A stretch of DNA of 16,150 nt from an uncultured Collinsella sp. (GTDB lineage Bacteria > Actinomycetota > Coriobacteriia > Coriobacteriales > Coriobacteriaceae). The translations under genes and the position numbers were made by a program. The notes under the pieces are model-generated. The model saw only the letters and a program-made list of their open reading frames with translations. It made no database searches and was not told the DNA's origin. Of the stretch, positions 6,280-14,100 are shown one piece after another; the stretch's first letter is position 1, and the number at the start of each line of letters is the position of its first letter. Location of the stretch: positions 1 through 16,150 of the forward strand of contig CAUGKA010000033.1 in the NCBI GenBank assembly GCA_959599615.1. The letters are read 5' to 3'.

Positions 6280-6981
6280 GTGGGCGAACCGAAGATCGTG
6301 GTGGTCGACTACCACAAGGGCAACTTGTCGAGCGTCGTGCGCGGGCTTGCGTGCGCCGGTGCCGCCGCCTGTACGTCGGATGATCCGGAGCAGATCCGCG
6401 ACGCCGACGGCCTGGTCATCCCGGGTGTGGGCGCGTTCTATGACGCGATCGCCTTTATGCGCCAGAGCGGCGAGGCGGACGCGGTGCTCGGTGCCGTTGT
6501 CGCCGGAACTCCGCTGCTCGGCATCTGCCTGGGTCTTCAGCTCTTTTTTGAGCGCGGCAACGAGGGCGTGCCTGCGGACGAGGGCGTGGCCGCGGATGGC
6601 GGCACCCCCGAGCAGGCCGGTGGTCCCTGGGTCGATGGCCTGGGCATCATGCGTGGCTCGTGCACGCACCTGGAGTCGAGCCGTCTGAAGGTCCCGCACG
6701 TGGGCTGGGACCAGGTGCGCATGACGCCCGCCGGTGCGGCCGATCCGTTGCTTGCCGGTTTTGCCGAGGGCGCCAACATGTATTTCACTCACAGCTACGC
6801 GGTGGCCGACGACGTCGATGCCGCCGATGTGTTGGCGCGCACGCACTATACACGGAGCTTCCCGTGCATCGTGCGCCACGGCAACGTGTGGGGCTGCCAG
6901 TTCCATCCCGAGAAATCCTCTGCGCTGGGTCAGCGCATCCTTAAGAACTTCGTCAACATCGTCGAGGAGGTTGGCCGATGA
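6280..6981 (+). CDS. hisH: Imidazole glycerol-phosphate synthase, glutamine amidotransferase subunit
   Basis: Class I glutaminase subunit that makes ammonia from glutamine and passes it to HisF. The chosen start is the GTG at 6280, which follows the purine-rich GAGGAGGAGGGG (6264-6275) and places VGEPKIVVVDYHKGNLSSV at the N-terminus, as in the family. The resulting 233 residues carry the PGVGAF oxyanion loop (48-53), nucleophile Cys83 in GICLGLQLFF, and His209 and Glu211 in CQFHPEKSS. An insertion of about 20 residues (about 96-117), rich in Gly, Ala and acids, comes from a tandem DNA duplication. Reading upstream of the GTG would run through the palindrome and hisB in another frame and is rejected. 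The gene overlaps hisA by four bases (ATGA). Confidence 0.95.
   Translation: MGEPKIVVVDYHKGNLSSVVRGLACAGAAACTSDDPEQIRDADGLVIPGVGAFYDAIAFMRQSGEADAVLGAVVAGTPLLGICLGLQLFFERGNEGVPADEGVAADGGTPEQAGGPWVDGLGIMRGSCTHLESSRLKVPHVGWDQVRMTPAGAADPLLAGFAEGANMYFTHSYAVADDVDAADVLARTHYTRSFPCIVRHGNVWGCQFHPEKSSALGQRILKNFVNIVEEVGR
6562..6597 (+). repeat. Tandem 18-base duplication within hisH
   Basis: Two adjacent 18-base units, GAGGGCGTGCCTGCGGAC (6562-6579) and GAGGGCGTGGCCGCGGAT (6580-6597), match at 15 of 18 positions. They encode EGVPAD followed by EGVAAD and stay in frame, lengthening a surface loop between the nucleophile region and GPWVDGLG. This looks like slippage or duplication tolerated in a loop. Confidence 0.75.
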
Positions 6982-7721
6982 TTCTGTTTCCCGCAATCGA
7001 TCTGATCGGCGGCAAGGTCGTGCGCCTGGAGCGCGGCGACCGCAGCCGCTGCAAGGTATATTCCGACGACCCCATGGCCGTTGCCCGCTCGTTTGCCGAG
7101 CAGGACGCGAGCTGGGTGCACGTCGTCGATCTGTCCGCCGCCTTTGGCGAGGACGAGGACGCGTGCGCTGCCAACTCGGCGGCGATTAAGGCCATCTGCG
7201 GCGTCGACGGCCTGTCCGTGGACGTGGGCGGCGGCGTCCGCTCGCTCGCGCGCATCGACGAGCTGGCTGGCTTCGGGGCACGCCGTATCGCACTGGGCAC
7301 CGTACTGGTGACCGAGCCGGGTTTTGCCGAGGTGGCGGCGCAGGGCTTTGGCGAGCTGCTGGTCGCCGATATTGCCGCGCGCGACGGCCAGGTTAAGGTG
7401 AACGGCTGGCGTGATGGCGCGGGCGTGGCGCTCGACGATGCTGTGGCGCAGCTTTCCGAGCTGGGCTTTAAGCATCTGGTATATACCGACATCGCGCGCG
7501 ATGGCATGCAGACGGGCATCGATGTGGCGGCGTATCGCCATGTTGCCGAGGTCGCGGGATTTCCCGTCGTGGCTTCGGGCGGCATCTCGACGCTCGACGA
7601 CATCCGCGCGCTGGCCGCGGTGGGCGAGGGCGCGATTGAAGGTGCCATCACCGGCCGTGCGCTCTACGAGGGCAACTTTACGCTGGTACAGGCGTTGGCC
7701 GCTGCCCGAGGGGAGGAGTAG
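6978..7721 (+). CDS. hisA: ProFAR isomerase (phosphoribosylformimino-5-aminoimidazole carboxamide ribotide isomerase)
   Basis: TIM-barrel enzyme that performs the Amadori rearrangement of ProFAR to PRFAR. The 247 residues begin MILFPAIDLIGGKVVRL with catalytic Asp8. The two-fold repeat of the HisA/HisF family shows as VADIAARDG (Asp131) and YTDIARDG (Asp171). Phosphate-binding loops are VDVGGGVRS (81-89) and ASGGIST (199-205). Some actinomycetes use a bifunctional PriA for both histidine and tryptophan; the sequence alone does not exclude that, and no trp genes are visible here. GAGGAGG at 6964-6970 lies inside the hisH end, and the ATGA overlap with hisH suggests coupling. Confidence 0.93.
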   Translation: MILFPAIDLIGGKVVRLERGDRSRCKVYSDDPMAVARSFAEQDASWVHVVDLSAAFGEDEDACAANSAAIKAICGVDGLSVDVGGGVRSLARIDELAGFGARRIALGTVLVTEPGFAEVAAQGFGELLVADIAARDGQVKVNGWRDGAGVALDDAVAQLSELGFKHLVYTDIARDGMQTGIDVAAYRHVAEVAGFPVVASGGISTLDDIRALAAVGEGAIEGAITGRALYEGNFTLVQALAAARGEE

Positions 7722-7724
7722 CCC

Positions 7725-8507
7725 ATGCTTACCAAGCGCGTGATTCCCTGTCTGGATGTTAAGGACGGCCGCGTGGTCAAGGGCGTCAACTTTGTGAGCC
7801 TGCGCGATGCTGGCGACCCGGTGGAGCTGGCGCGCGCCTACGACCGCGAGGGTGCAGACGAGGTCGTCTTCCTGGACATTACCGCGACGAGCGACAACCG
7901 CGCGACGACCATCGAGATGGCGGCGCACGCGGCCGAGGAGCTCGCTATTCCCTATACCGTGGGCGGCGGTTTCCGCGACTTGGCGGGCATGCGAACCATG
8001 GTTGCCGCCGGTGCCGACAAGGTGTCGCTTAACTCTGCCGCCGTGCGCGATCCGTCGTTGATCAGCCAGGCCGCCGCGGCGTTTGGCAGCCAGGCCGTGG
8101 TCGTGGCGATTGATGCCAAGCGCGTGGGCCTGCCCGGTCAGCCGGATGCCGACAAGTGGGAGGTCTTCACGGCGGGCGGTCGCAACGCCACGGGTATCGA
8201 TGCGGTGGCGTGGGCCGAGGAAGCGGCTCGTCGCGGCGCCGGTGAGATCTTGCTCACCAGCATGGATCGCGACGGCACCAAGGCTGGCTTCGACCTGGCA
8301 CTCACCCGCGCCGTGGCGCGCGCGGTGCCGATCCCCGTCATCGCGAGCGGCGGCGTGGGTACGCTCGAGCATTTTGCCGAGGGTGTGATTGAGGGCGAGG
8401 CCGATGCCGTGCTGGCGGCGAGCGTCTTCCACTTTGGAACCTTCAGCATTCGCCAGGTGAAGGAGTATATGGCCTCTCAAGGCATCCCTGTCAGGTTGGA
8501 CTTCTAG
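7725..8507 (+). CDS. hisF: Imidazole glycerol-phosphate synthase, cyclase subunit
   Basis: Cyclase partner of HisH; it uses ammonia to convert PRFAR into imidazole-glycerol phosphate and AICAR. The TIM barrel of 260 residues starts MLTKRVIPCLDVKDGRVVKG with Asp11, and carries FLDITATSD (49-57), TVGGGFRD (78-85), VVAIDAKR with Asp130, LTSMDRDGTK (177-186) and IASGGVGT (206-213), all standard for HisF. It starts three bases after the hisA stop, with GGGGAGGAG at 7710-7718 as ribosome binding site. It is followed by a 142-base spacer holding a large palindrome, the longest gap inside the operon. Confidence 0.97.
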   Translation: MLTKRVIPCLDVKDGRVVKGVNFVSLRDAGDPVELARAYDREGADEVVFLDITATSDNRATTIEMAAHAAEELAIPYTVGGGFRDLAGMRTMVAAGADKVSLNSAAVRDPSLISQAAAAFGSQAVVVAIDAKRVGLPGQPDADKWEVFTAGGRNATGIDAVAWAEEAARRGAGEILLTSMDRDGTKAGFDLALTRAVARAVPIPVIASGGVGTLEHFAEGVIEGEADAVLAASVFHFGTFSIRQVKEYMASQGIPVRLDF

Positions 8508-8520
8508 CGCTGCGGCTTGC

Positions 8521-8607
8521 CCAGGCGCCCGACCTTCCGGCTCCAACCCTCCTCGCGTACTTAAGTACGCGTCGTCGGGCTTGTCGCTCGGAATCTCGGG
8601 CACCTGG
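8521..8607. repeat. 87-base imperfect palindrome in the hisF-hisI spacer
   Basis: The centre is a perfect 18-base palindrome, CGCGTACTTAAGTACGCG (8554-8571). The outer ends pair again: CCAGGCGCCCG (8521-8531) with CGGGCACCTGG (8597-8607), one mismatch, and TTCCG (8535-8539) with CGGAA (8589-8593). An alternative pairing exists, GCCCGAC (8527-8533) with GTCGGGC (8574-8580), that excludes the outer stem. No T tract follows. It is either a dispersed palindromic repeat or an RNA switch between hisF and hisI; the sequence does not decide. Confidence 0.6.
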
Positions 8608-8649
8608 ACAACCCTCGCCGACCTGCGAAGTTTGAATTTTGGGAGAGAA

Positions 8650-8991
8650 ATGGAAGAGATAACCGATCCTTCAAAACTTACGTACGACGCCCGCGGGCTG
8701 ATTCCTTGTGTGGTTCAGCAATATGACACCGGCGAGGTGCTTATGGTTGCCTGGATGAACGAGGAGTCGGTGGGGCTGACGCTCAAGACCGGTACCACGT
8801 GGTTTTGGAGCCGCAGCCGCCAGGAGCTCTGGAACAAGGGCGCGACGAGCGGCAACATGCAAGAGGTCAAGGAGCTCTGGGCCGACTGCGATAGCGATAC
8901 ACTGCTGGTCAAGGTCGACTCGCCGGGTCCGGCCTGCCATACCGGCAATCGCACCTGCTTCTTTAAGCGCGTGGAAGGGGGAACGCGATGA
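8650..8991 (+). CDS. hisI: Phosphoribosyl-AMP cyclohydrolase
   Basis: Opens the adenine ring of phosphoribosyl-AMP to give ProFAR; zinc and magnesium dependent. The 113 residues contain VAWMNEES (33-40), WFWSRSRQELWNKGATSGN (51-69), the Mg-binding DCDSD (79-83), and cysteines Cys80, Cys96 and Cys103 in GPACHTGNRTCFF matching the known zinc ligands. The protein is single-function; the pyrophosphatase domain found in fused HisIE is encoded separately two genes later. The ATG at 8650 is preferred because GGGAGAG lies two to nine bases upstream and the family N-terminus fits. An in-frame open stretch back to 8581 runs into the palindrome and is unlikely to be translated. It overlaps the next gene by ATGA. 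Confidence 0.96.
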   Translation: MEEITDPSKLTYDARGLIPCVVQQYDTGEVLMVAWMNEESVGLTLKTGTTWFWSRSRQELWNKGATSGNMQEVKELWADCDSDTLLVKVDSPGPACHTGNRTCFFKRVEGGTR

Positions 8992-9215
8992 AGGTCGTGA
9001 CGCCGTTCGAAGTTGCCGACTGCAACGCCGAGCTCCTCCGCGCGGGCGTGCCGTGCCGCGTGCACCTGACCGATGCCTGCGGGGCGCAGTCGCTTTGGCT
9101 CGAGGCCGAGAAGGAAAGGCTCGATGAGGCCCATGCCGTCATCGTTGAGTTTTTTGAGAAAAAGGGCGCAAAGCCTCGGTTCGATGAGACCGGTACCTAC
9201 TTTACGCTGCGGTAA
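8988..9215 (+). CDS. Small conserved-looking protein between hisI and hisE (RDAC-like), function unknown
   Basis: A 75-residue acidic-to-neutral protein whose ATG overlaps the hisI stop (ATGA), with GGAAGGGGG just upstream, so translation is very likely coupled to hisI. It has no signal peptide or membrane segment. Cysteines at 12, 23 and 31 lie in its first half; VHLTDACGAQSLWLE (25-39) resembles the RDAC tetrapeptide after which I recall a small family of unknown function being named, but I cannot confirm membership. The second half is an EAEKERLDEAHAVIVEFFEKK helix-like stretch followed by FDETGTYFTLR. Size and alternating strand-helix-strand pattern could suit a small ferredoxin-like fold. 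Its place between the two enzymes acting on phosphoribosyl-ATP and -AMP suggests a role tied to them, but no function is assigned. Confidence 0.8.
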   Translation: MKVVTPFEVADCNAELLRAGVPCRVHLTDACGAQSLWLEAEKERLDEAHAVIVEFFEKKGAKPRFDETGTYFTLR

Positions 9216-9230
9216 CGAGAGGAAATAACC

Positions 9231-9548
9231 ATGGGAGTCAGAACAGCTAACGTGCAGCCGGGAAATATCGGCGAGACGCTGACGGGACTGGCCGAGGTGA
9301 TTCACGGTCGTCGCGATGCGTCGCCGGAGGAGAGCTATACCGCCCGTCTGCTGACCGACGTCGAGGACGAACTGCTCAAGAAGCTTGCCGAGGAGGCGAG
9401 CGAGGTAATCATGGCCTGCAAGGACAAAGACCACGACCACATCCGCTACGAAGCCGGCGACCTGGTCTACCACCTGCTCGTAACGCTCGAACGCTACGGT
9501 ATCACCCTCGACGAGCTGGCCGGCGAACTCAACGCTCGCCGCCACTAG
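9231..9548 (+). CDS. hisE: Phosphoribosyl-ATP pyrophosphatase
   Basis: Hydrolyses phosphoribosyl-ATP to phosphoribosyl-AMP and pyrophosphate, the second step of the pathway. The all-alpha MazG-like fold is indicated by KKLAEEASEVIMA (50-62) with Glu54, Glu55 and Glu58, and by the second metal motif EAGDLVYHLLV (74-84) with Glu74 and Asp77. At 105 residues it is a stand-alone HisE of normal size. AGAGGAAA upstream and a 15-base gap after the small ORF place it last in the operon. A dense run of palindromes follows. Confidence 0.95.
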   Translation: MGVRTANVQPGNIGETLTGLAEVIHGRRDASPEESYTARLLTDVEDELLKKLAEEASEVIMACKDKDHDHIRYEAGDLVYHLLVTLERYGITLDELAGELNARRH

Positions 9549-9609
9549 TCATTGGGGACGTTCTTAAACGACTAGTCGTTTGGGGCAGTCTTTCGGGAGT
9601 TGCCAATGA
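9549..9609. repeat. Palindromic element just after hisE
   Basis: Terminal TCATTGG (9549-9555) and CCAATGA (9603-9609) are perfect inverted ends. Inside is a perfect 16-base palindrome, AAACGACTAGTCGTTT (9566-9581). The left half reads GGGGACGTTCTTAAACG and the right half has diverged to GGGGCAGTCTTTCGGG. It starts right after the hisE stop in the gap between convergent genes, which suits a transcription end region or a REP/MITE-like insertion. No clean T tract is present. Confidence 0.5.
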
Positions 9610-9614
9610 AATAG

Positions 9615-9683
9615 AAGTTGCGGTGGAATAGTTCTTGTTTGACGGTCTTAGGGCCATAAACAGGAACTATTTCACCGCAACTT
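9615..9683 (+). repeat. Long 26-base-pair stem-loop between hisE and the histidinol-phosphatase gene
   Basis: Arms at 9615-9640 and 9658-9683 pair over all 26 positions in plus-strand RNA, with 24 Watson-Crick and two G-U pairs, around a 17-base loop. The arm begins AAGTTGCGGTGG. It sits between two convergent genes and would be transcribed as the 3' tail of the histidine message. It is much longer than a usual terminator and lacks a U tract. A role in 3' end protection, a dispersed palindromic repeat or a structured RNA are all possible. Confidence 0.65.
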
Positions 9684-9695
9684 ATGAGGGGATGG

Positions 9696-10607
9696 CTAGG
9701 CGAGGAGGGTGGGTTCCCATTCGCCGGTGGCGTGGGGGATGTCGAAGGTTCGATAGCCGCAGTCGTAGGCGTGGGCCTGAGCCTCGCGGATGTTCCAGCA
9801 GATGTCGCAGGCGCGGTGCGCGTCCGAGCCAAAAGTAATCGGCACCTCGGCGTGGGCGAAGCGACGCAAAAGCCCGGTCGCGGGGTAGTAATCGTCGAGC
9901 CCCTTGCGCGGTGCGGCGGTCGAGACCTCAACGCGGCGACCCGTATCGTGGGCGCACTCGGCCATCTGCTGCCAAAACGGCGCGGGGTCAAAGTCGGGTG
10001 CAAAGCCGTCCTTCGAAAAGCGCATGACCAGGTCGGGGTGGGCCATCACGTCAAAGTTAAGCGAGCTTTCGCAAGCGCGGCACCAGTCGTCGACGTAGTG
10101 TTCCCATACGCCGCGTACGCCTAAGTTTTCCCAAACATGCAGGTTGGTATCGTCGTCGATCCAACCGCAAAGGGAATCGGGTGTATCGGGGCGCGCGACG
10201 TCCTCTGTCCCTGCCGTGCCCGCGGCGCCTGCCGCAATATCGCCCGGGTTGCCAATCCAGTGCACGCTGCCCAGACGTACGACGGCGCCCTGGGACCAGT
10301 GCTCTACCAAGGGCTCGCAGCCCTCGTACCAATCGCATTCAAAACCGTAGATAAAGGTGAGCTCTGGCGCAATCTGCGCGGCGAGTTTGCGGGCGTCCTC
10401 AAAGGCCAGACGATGTGCCGGCAAGTCGCCCTCGACGACCTGCACCTCGCAGTTAGCATCCATACTGGCAGGCAGGGTGAGGTGGTCGGTCGAGACCATG
10501 ACACGGCATCCGGCAGCAGCGGCGGCACGGACGTTGTCCTCAAACGAGGCGTGCCCGTCCGAGAACGAGGTGTGGGTATGGCAATCGACCAGCGGGCAGG
10601 CGGGCAT
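9696..10607 (-). CDS. hisK: PHP-family histidinol-phosphatase (HisJ/HisK type)
   Basis: Probably converts histidinol phosphate to histidinol, the one histidine step not covered by the operon it faces. The 303 residues carry the PHP metal-site set in order: DCHTHTSFSDG (8-18, His10 and His12), STDH (39-42), GFE (88-90), SVHW (114-117), AHPD (189-192) and SDAH (261-264). VEVSTAAPRKG followed by YYPA (227-243) resembles the substrate-side segment of HisJ phosphatases. An Ala/Gly-rich insertion lies at about 124-146. The ATG at 10607 is chosen because AAAGGAG lies upstream and the chain then starts just before the PHP motif; an upstream in-frame start would add 22 unlikely residues. It lies 120 bases after the YgbA-like gene on the same strand. 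Other PHP phosphoesterase activity cannot be excluded. Confidence 0.85.
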   Translation of the reverse strand: MPACPLVDCHTHTSFSDGHASFEDNVRAAAAAGCRVMVSTDHLTLPASMDANCEVQVVEGDLPAHRLAFEDARKLAAQIAPELTFIYGFECDWYEGCEPLVEHWSQGAVVRLGSVHWIGNPGDIAAGAAGTAGTEDVARPDTPDSLCGWIDDDTNLHVWENLGVRGVWEHYVDDWCRACESSLNFDVMAHPDLVMRFSKDGFAPDFDPAPFWQQMAECAHDTGRRVEVSTAAPRKGLDDYYPATGLLRRFAHAEVPITFGSDAHRACDICWNIREAQAHAYDCGYRTFDIPHATGEWEPTLLA

Positions 10608-10727
10608 GGCGACTCCTTTGCATTTGGTGAATCCGCTCCATTGTAATGGTGCAGCTCTCAACACGCCGCGCACGCCGGAGCTCGAAATCGACCGGAAAGA
10701 CTGCGCGGCGCGTGCCGGCGCCGGCGA
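10608..10727 (-). other. Spacer between the YgbA-like gene and the histidinol-phosphatase gene, possible promoter
   Basis: Read on the minus strand, a TACAAT -10-like hexamer lies at 10645-10640 within a near-palindrome (10635-10652, GCTCCATTGTAATGGTGC on the plus strand). No good -35 sequence is visible 16-18 bases upstream. A GC inverted repeat, CGCCGCGCA (10664-10672) with TGCGCGGCG (10702-10710), has a 29-base gap and no T tract in either direction. The phosphatase gene may thus have its own promoter or may be read through from the exporter operon. Confidence 0.25.
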
Positions 10728-11147
10728 CTACTTGCTTCGTGCCGCCGCGCGTTTGGCCTGCACTGTTACCATTGCGTGTCTCACGGCGGTGATGGGGCGA
10801 TAGCGGATCATACGCGGTCCCGACCAGCGCATGACCTCGCGGATCTTCTCGCGTATGGCAGGCCGGTAACAATGCGAAGGACAGGCCGAGCAAAATGTCT
10901 TGGTGCCCATGTGCGGGCAGTGCTCAATGCGCGCGATGGCGTATTTCTGCAGCTCGGTGCATTCGGGGCAGAGCGTAATGGTCCGAAGGCCGAGCTTCAC
11001 GCGCACGGACTCATCGTCGCCAGCCTGTTCGACCGCATGCCCGCCGCCATGATGCCCACGACACCATAGCGCAATCATCTGCGACACCATCTGGGCCTCG
11101 CGCTCACGTTTGCGTGCCAGCTCCGGTGTGTCGACCGGGCGCGCCAT
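10728..11147 (-). CDS. YgbA-like protein (nitrous oxide-stimulated promoter family)
   Basis: A 139-residue soluble, basic, cysteine-rich protein. It contains MVSQMIALWCRGHH near 20-33, LCPECTELQKYA (59-70), HCPHMGTKTFCSACPSHCY (76-94) and a C-terminal IREVMRWSGPRMIRYRP (102-118). Cys60, Cys63, Cys77, Cys86, Cys89 and Cys93 with nearby His residues look like a metal site. This pattern matches the family of E. coli YgbA, a gene induced by nitric oxide through NsrR; its biochemical function is not established. The start is fixed by a TAATG overlap with the stop of the ABC exporter, so the two are probably translated together. The residues after the first helix (HAVEQAGDDESVR) form a variable loop; the last 20 residues are basic. 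Confidence 0.85.
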   Translation of the reverse strand: MARPVDTPELARKREREAQMVSQMIALWCRGHHGGGHAVEQAGDDESVRVKLGLRTITLCPECTELQKYAIARIEHCPHMGTKTFCSACPSHCYRPAIREKIREVMRWSGPRMIRYRPITAVRHAMVTVQAKRAAARSK

Positions 11148-14100
11148 TAGCTCAGCCTCCCGTGCTCGACCGAAAGCGAGAAATCGGCAAACGCGCAGGT
11201 GCTGGCACGGTGGCTCACGAGCACAATGGTCTTGCCGCGGCGCTTGAGCTCGTCGATTGCCTGCATCACGGACGCCTCGTTGAGAGCATCGAGCGCGCTG
11301 GTGGGTTCGTCGAGCAAGATGAAGGGTGCGTCGTTGAGGAAGATGCGCGCAAGGCCGATGCGCTGGCGCTCGCCGCCCGAAAGCGAGTCGCCCAGCTCGG
11401 CAACGGGCGTGTCGAGTCCCTGCGGCAGACGGTCGATGAGCGTGGTGAGTGAGGCGGAGCGGCAAGCGTCGAGCAGTTCGGCATCGGTGGCGCCGGCGCG
11501 CGCGACCAGCAGGTTCTCGCGCACGGTGCCGCAGAACAGATGTGTGTCCTGGGTCATATAGGCCTCGTGGCTGCGCAGGCTCGCCGTGTTGATGTGGCGG
11601 GCATCGACGCCGCTCACCGTGATGGTGCCGGCTGCGGGGTCCCAAAAGCGCATGAGCAGCTTAAGCAGCGTCGACTTGCCCGAGCCCGAGCGTCCCATGA
11701 TGCAGGTCATGGTACCGGGCGCAAAGATGCAGGTCACGTCGTCGAGGATGAGACTCGCAGCGGGGTCGTTCGCGACCTGCTCTGTGGCGCCCGCACCGCC
11801 CGCGTCCACGCCGCCCGCATAGCTAAAGCTCACATGCTCGGCTGCGGCGCCGGCAAACTCAACGTCCTGTCCGTCGGCGACCTCGGAGCACTGGGGCTGC
11901 TCGTCGAGCAAATCGAGCACGCGTGCGCCCGAGGCGAGCGTCTCCTGCAGTGAGGCGCCCAGGCGGCTCACGGCCATCACCGAGCCAAACGACGACACAA
12001 AGGTAAAGACGGCGACAAACGCTGCGGCAAAGTCAATCGTTCCCGCAGCCACCAGCTGCAGCGCACGCCCGAGCATCACCAGATTAGCCGCAAGAATAAG
12101 CGCATCGGCTACGGCCTCGCTGACCGCCTGGCGGCGCTTGAGGCGCGCGTCCACGGCGCCGACTTGCTCGGTCAGCTTGCCCAGGGCACGGCTGCGATCG
12201 GTGCCACCGGCAAACTGGATGGTCTCGCCCGCGCCGCGCAGACTGTCGAGTACAAAGGCGCCCAGCTTACCGGCGCCCTCGCGGCTCTGGCGGCCGGTGG
12301 TGCCGCATGCCTTGGCCGAGACCAGGGGCAGCAGCACGCCCAGGACCGCGTAGGCCACGAGCGCGATGCCCGCGAGCTCGGGGCTCACAGCCAGCAAAAA
12401 GCCCTCAAACACAACGGTGCAGACCAGAGCTATGGCAATGGGCGAGATGGTGTGCGCGTAGAAGACCTCGAGCAGCTCGATATCCGAGGTGACCAGGCTC
12501 ACGAGCTCGCCCTTGCCGCGGCCCTCGAGCTTGGCGGGGGCGAGCTGGCGCAGGGCGCCAAACACCAGGTCGCGAATGTGTGCGAGCAGACGGAATGCGA
12601 TGTAATGGTTGCAGAGCTGCTCGCCGTAGTGGAGCGGCCCGCGTGCGATGCCGCAGGCGGCACAGGCCGCGCATGCTGCGATCAGACCAAGCCCCAAGGC
12701 GTTGCTGCCCAGCGCGGCCATAAGGCCAAGGGCGCCAAAGGCCGGCACGAACGCGGCAGTGAGCATGCCAATGCTGCCCAGCGCGACGGCTAGCACAAGC
12801 CAGCCGGCAAGCGGTCGGACGAGCCCCATCATGCGCCACATGATGGACGGTGCCGAGCGACGGGCGCGGCCGGAGTCAGTGGCCGCGGCAGCGGAAGACG
12901 AGCCAGCACCGTTGAGGCCATCGGTACAGGCAGCGCTGCTGTCAACAGCCTCAACCGCGCCGGCATCCTCGGCATCACCCTCCGCATACGCATATGCCGA
13001 GAGCTGCTCCTGGCTGTTCCACATGCGCGCGTAGGCGCCCGCGCCGGCAAGAAGTTTGTCATGGGTGCCGCGCTCGGCAATACGGCCACGCTCCAGCACC
13101 AGGATCTGATCGGCGTCTACGATCGTCGATAGGCGGTGTGCCACCACAATTACAGTGTGCCCGCCGGCAAGCGACGCGATGACCTCGCCGATCGCGGCCT
13201 CACTTGCGGCATCGACGTTGCTCGTAGCCTCGTCAAACACATAGATGGGCGAGTCGTGCAGCAGGGCGCGGGCCATGCACACGCGCTGGCGCTGGCCGCC
13301 CGAAAGGTTGGTGCCGCCCTCGTTAATCACCATGTCGAGCCCGCCGTTGGCCTGCACAAAGGCCGCCACGCGCGTGCGGTCGAGCGCGCGCAAAAGCTCG
13401 GTATCGGTGGCGTTGGGCTGGGCGAGCAGCAGGTTGTCGCGCAGGGTGCCGGCAAACAGGTAGCCGTTGGTGGGCACCAGGGTGACGGCGCGCATGAGTG
13501 AGGCAGCCGTGGCATCGCGCAACTCGACGCCGCCGATGCGAACGCTGCCACGGTAGGCACCCTTGCGGCCCGCGATAATCCCCGCGAGCGTGGACTTGCC
13601 GCCGCCGCTTTCGCCCACGAGTGCCACGAGCGAGCCGTGTGCAATGGTCGCGCTGACGCTGTCCAGCACCGTGCGGTCGCCGTATGCATAGCTCACGCCC
13701 GCGAGTTCGATATCGCCGCGACCGTCAAGCTCAACATCGCCGCGCTCGGGCTCGGGCGTATCCAAAATGCCAAACATGCGGCGCGAGGCGGCCATGCCAT
13801 TCATGGCCGTGTGGAACAGCGATCCCAGGCGTCGCATAGGCAAAAAGAACTCCTGCGACAGAAAGACGATGAGGAAGGCAGCCTCAAAGCCGATCTTGCC
13901 CGTGGCGAGTTGCAGCGCGGCTACGATAATGCCGAGCGCGGCGCCCATATAGACGACCAGATCCATAACGCAAATGGAGCGCAGCTGCATCACCAGCAGG
14001 CGCATGGTCGCTGTGCGGAAACGCTCGGACTCGGCGTTGATGCGCTCGTGCCAGCTGCGATCGGCCTGGTAGACCTTAAGGGTGGTGAGACCCTGCACGG

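Noticed and set aside
6930..8603. A 557-codon minus-strand open frame opposite hisA and hisF
   Set aside because: Shadow of well-identified genes, with no plausible ribosome binding site or domain.
10664..10710. GC inverted repeat after the YgbA-like gene as an intrinsic terminator
   Set aside because: The 29-base loop and lack of a T tract in either direction make termination unlikely.
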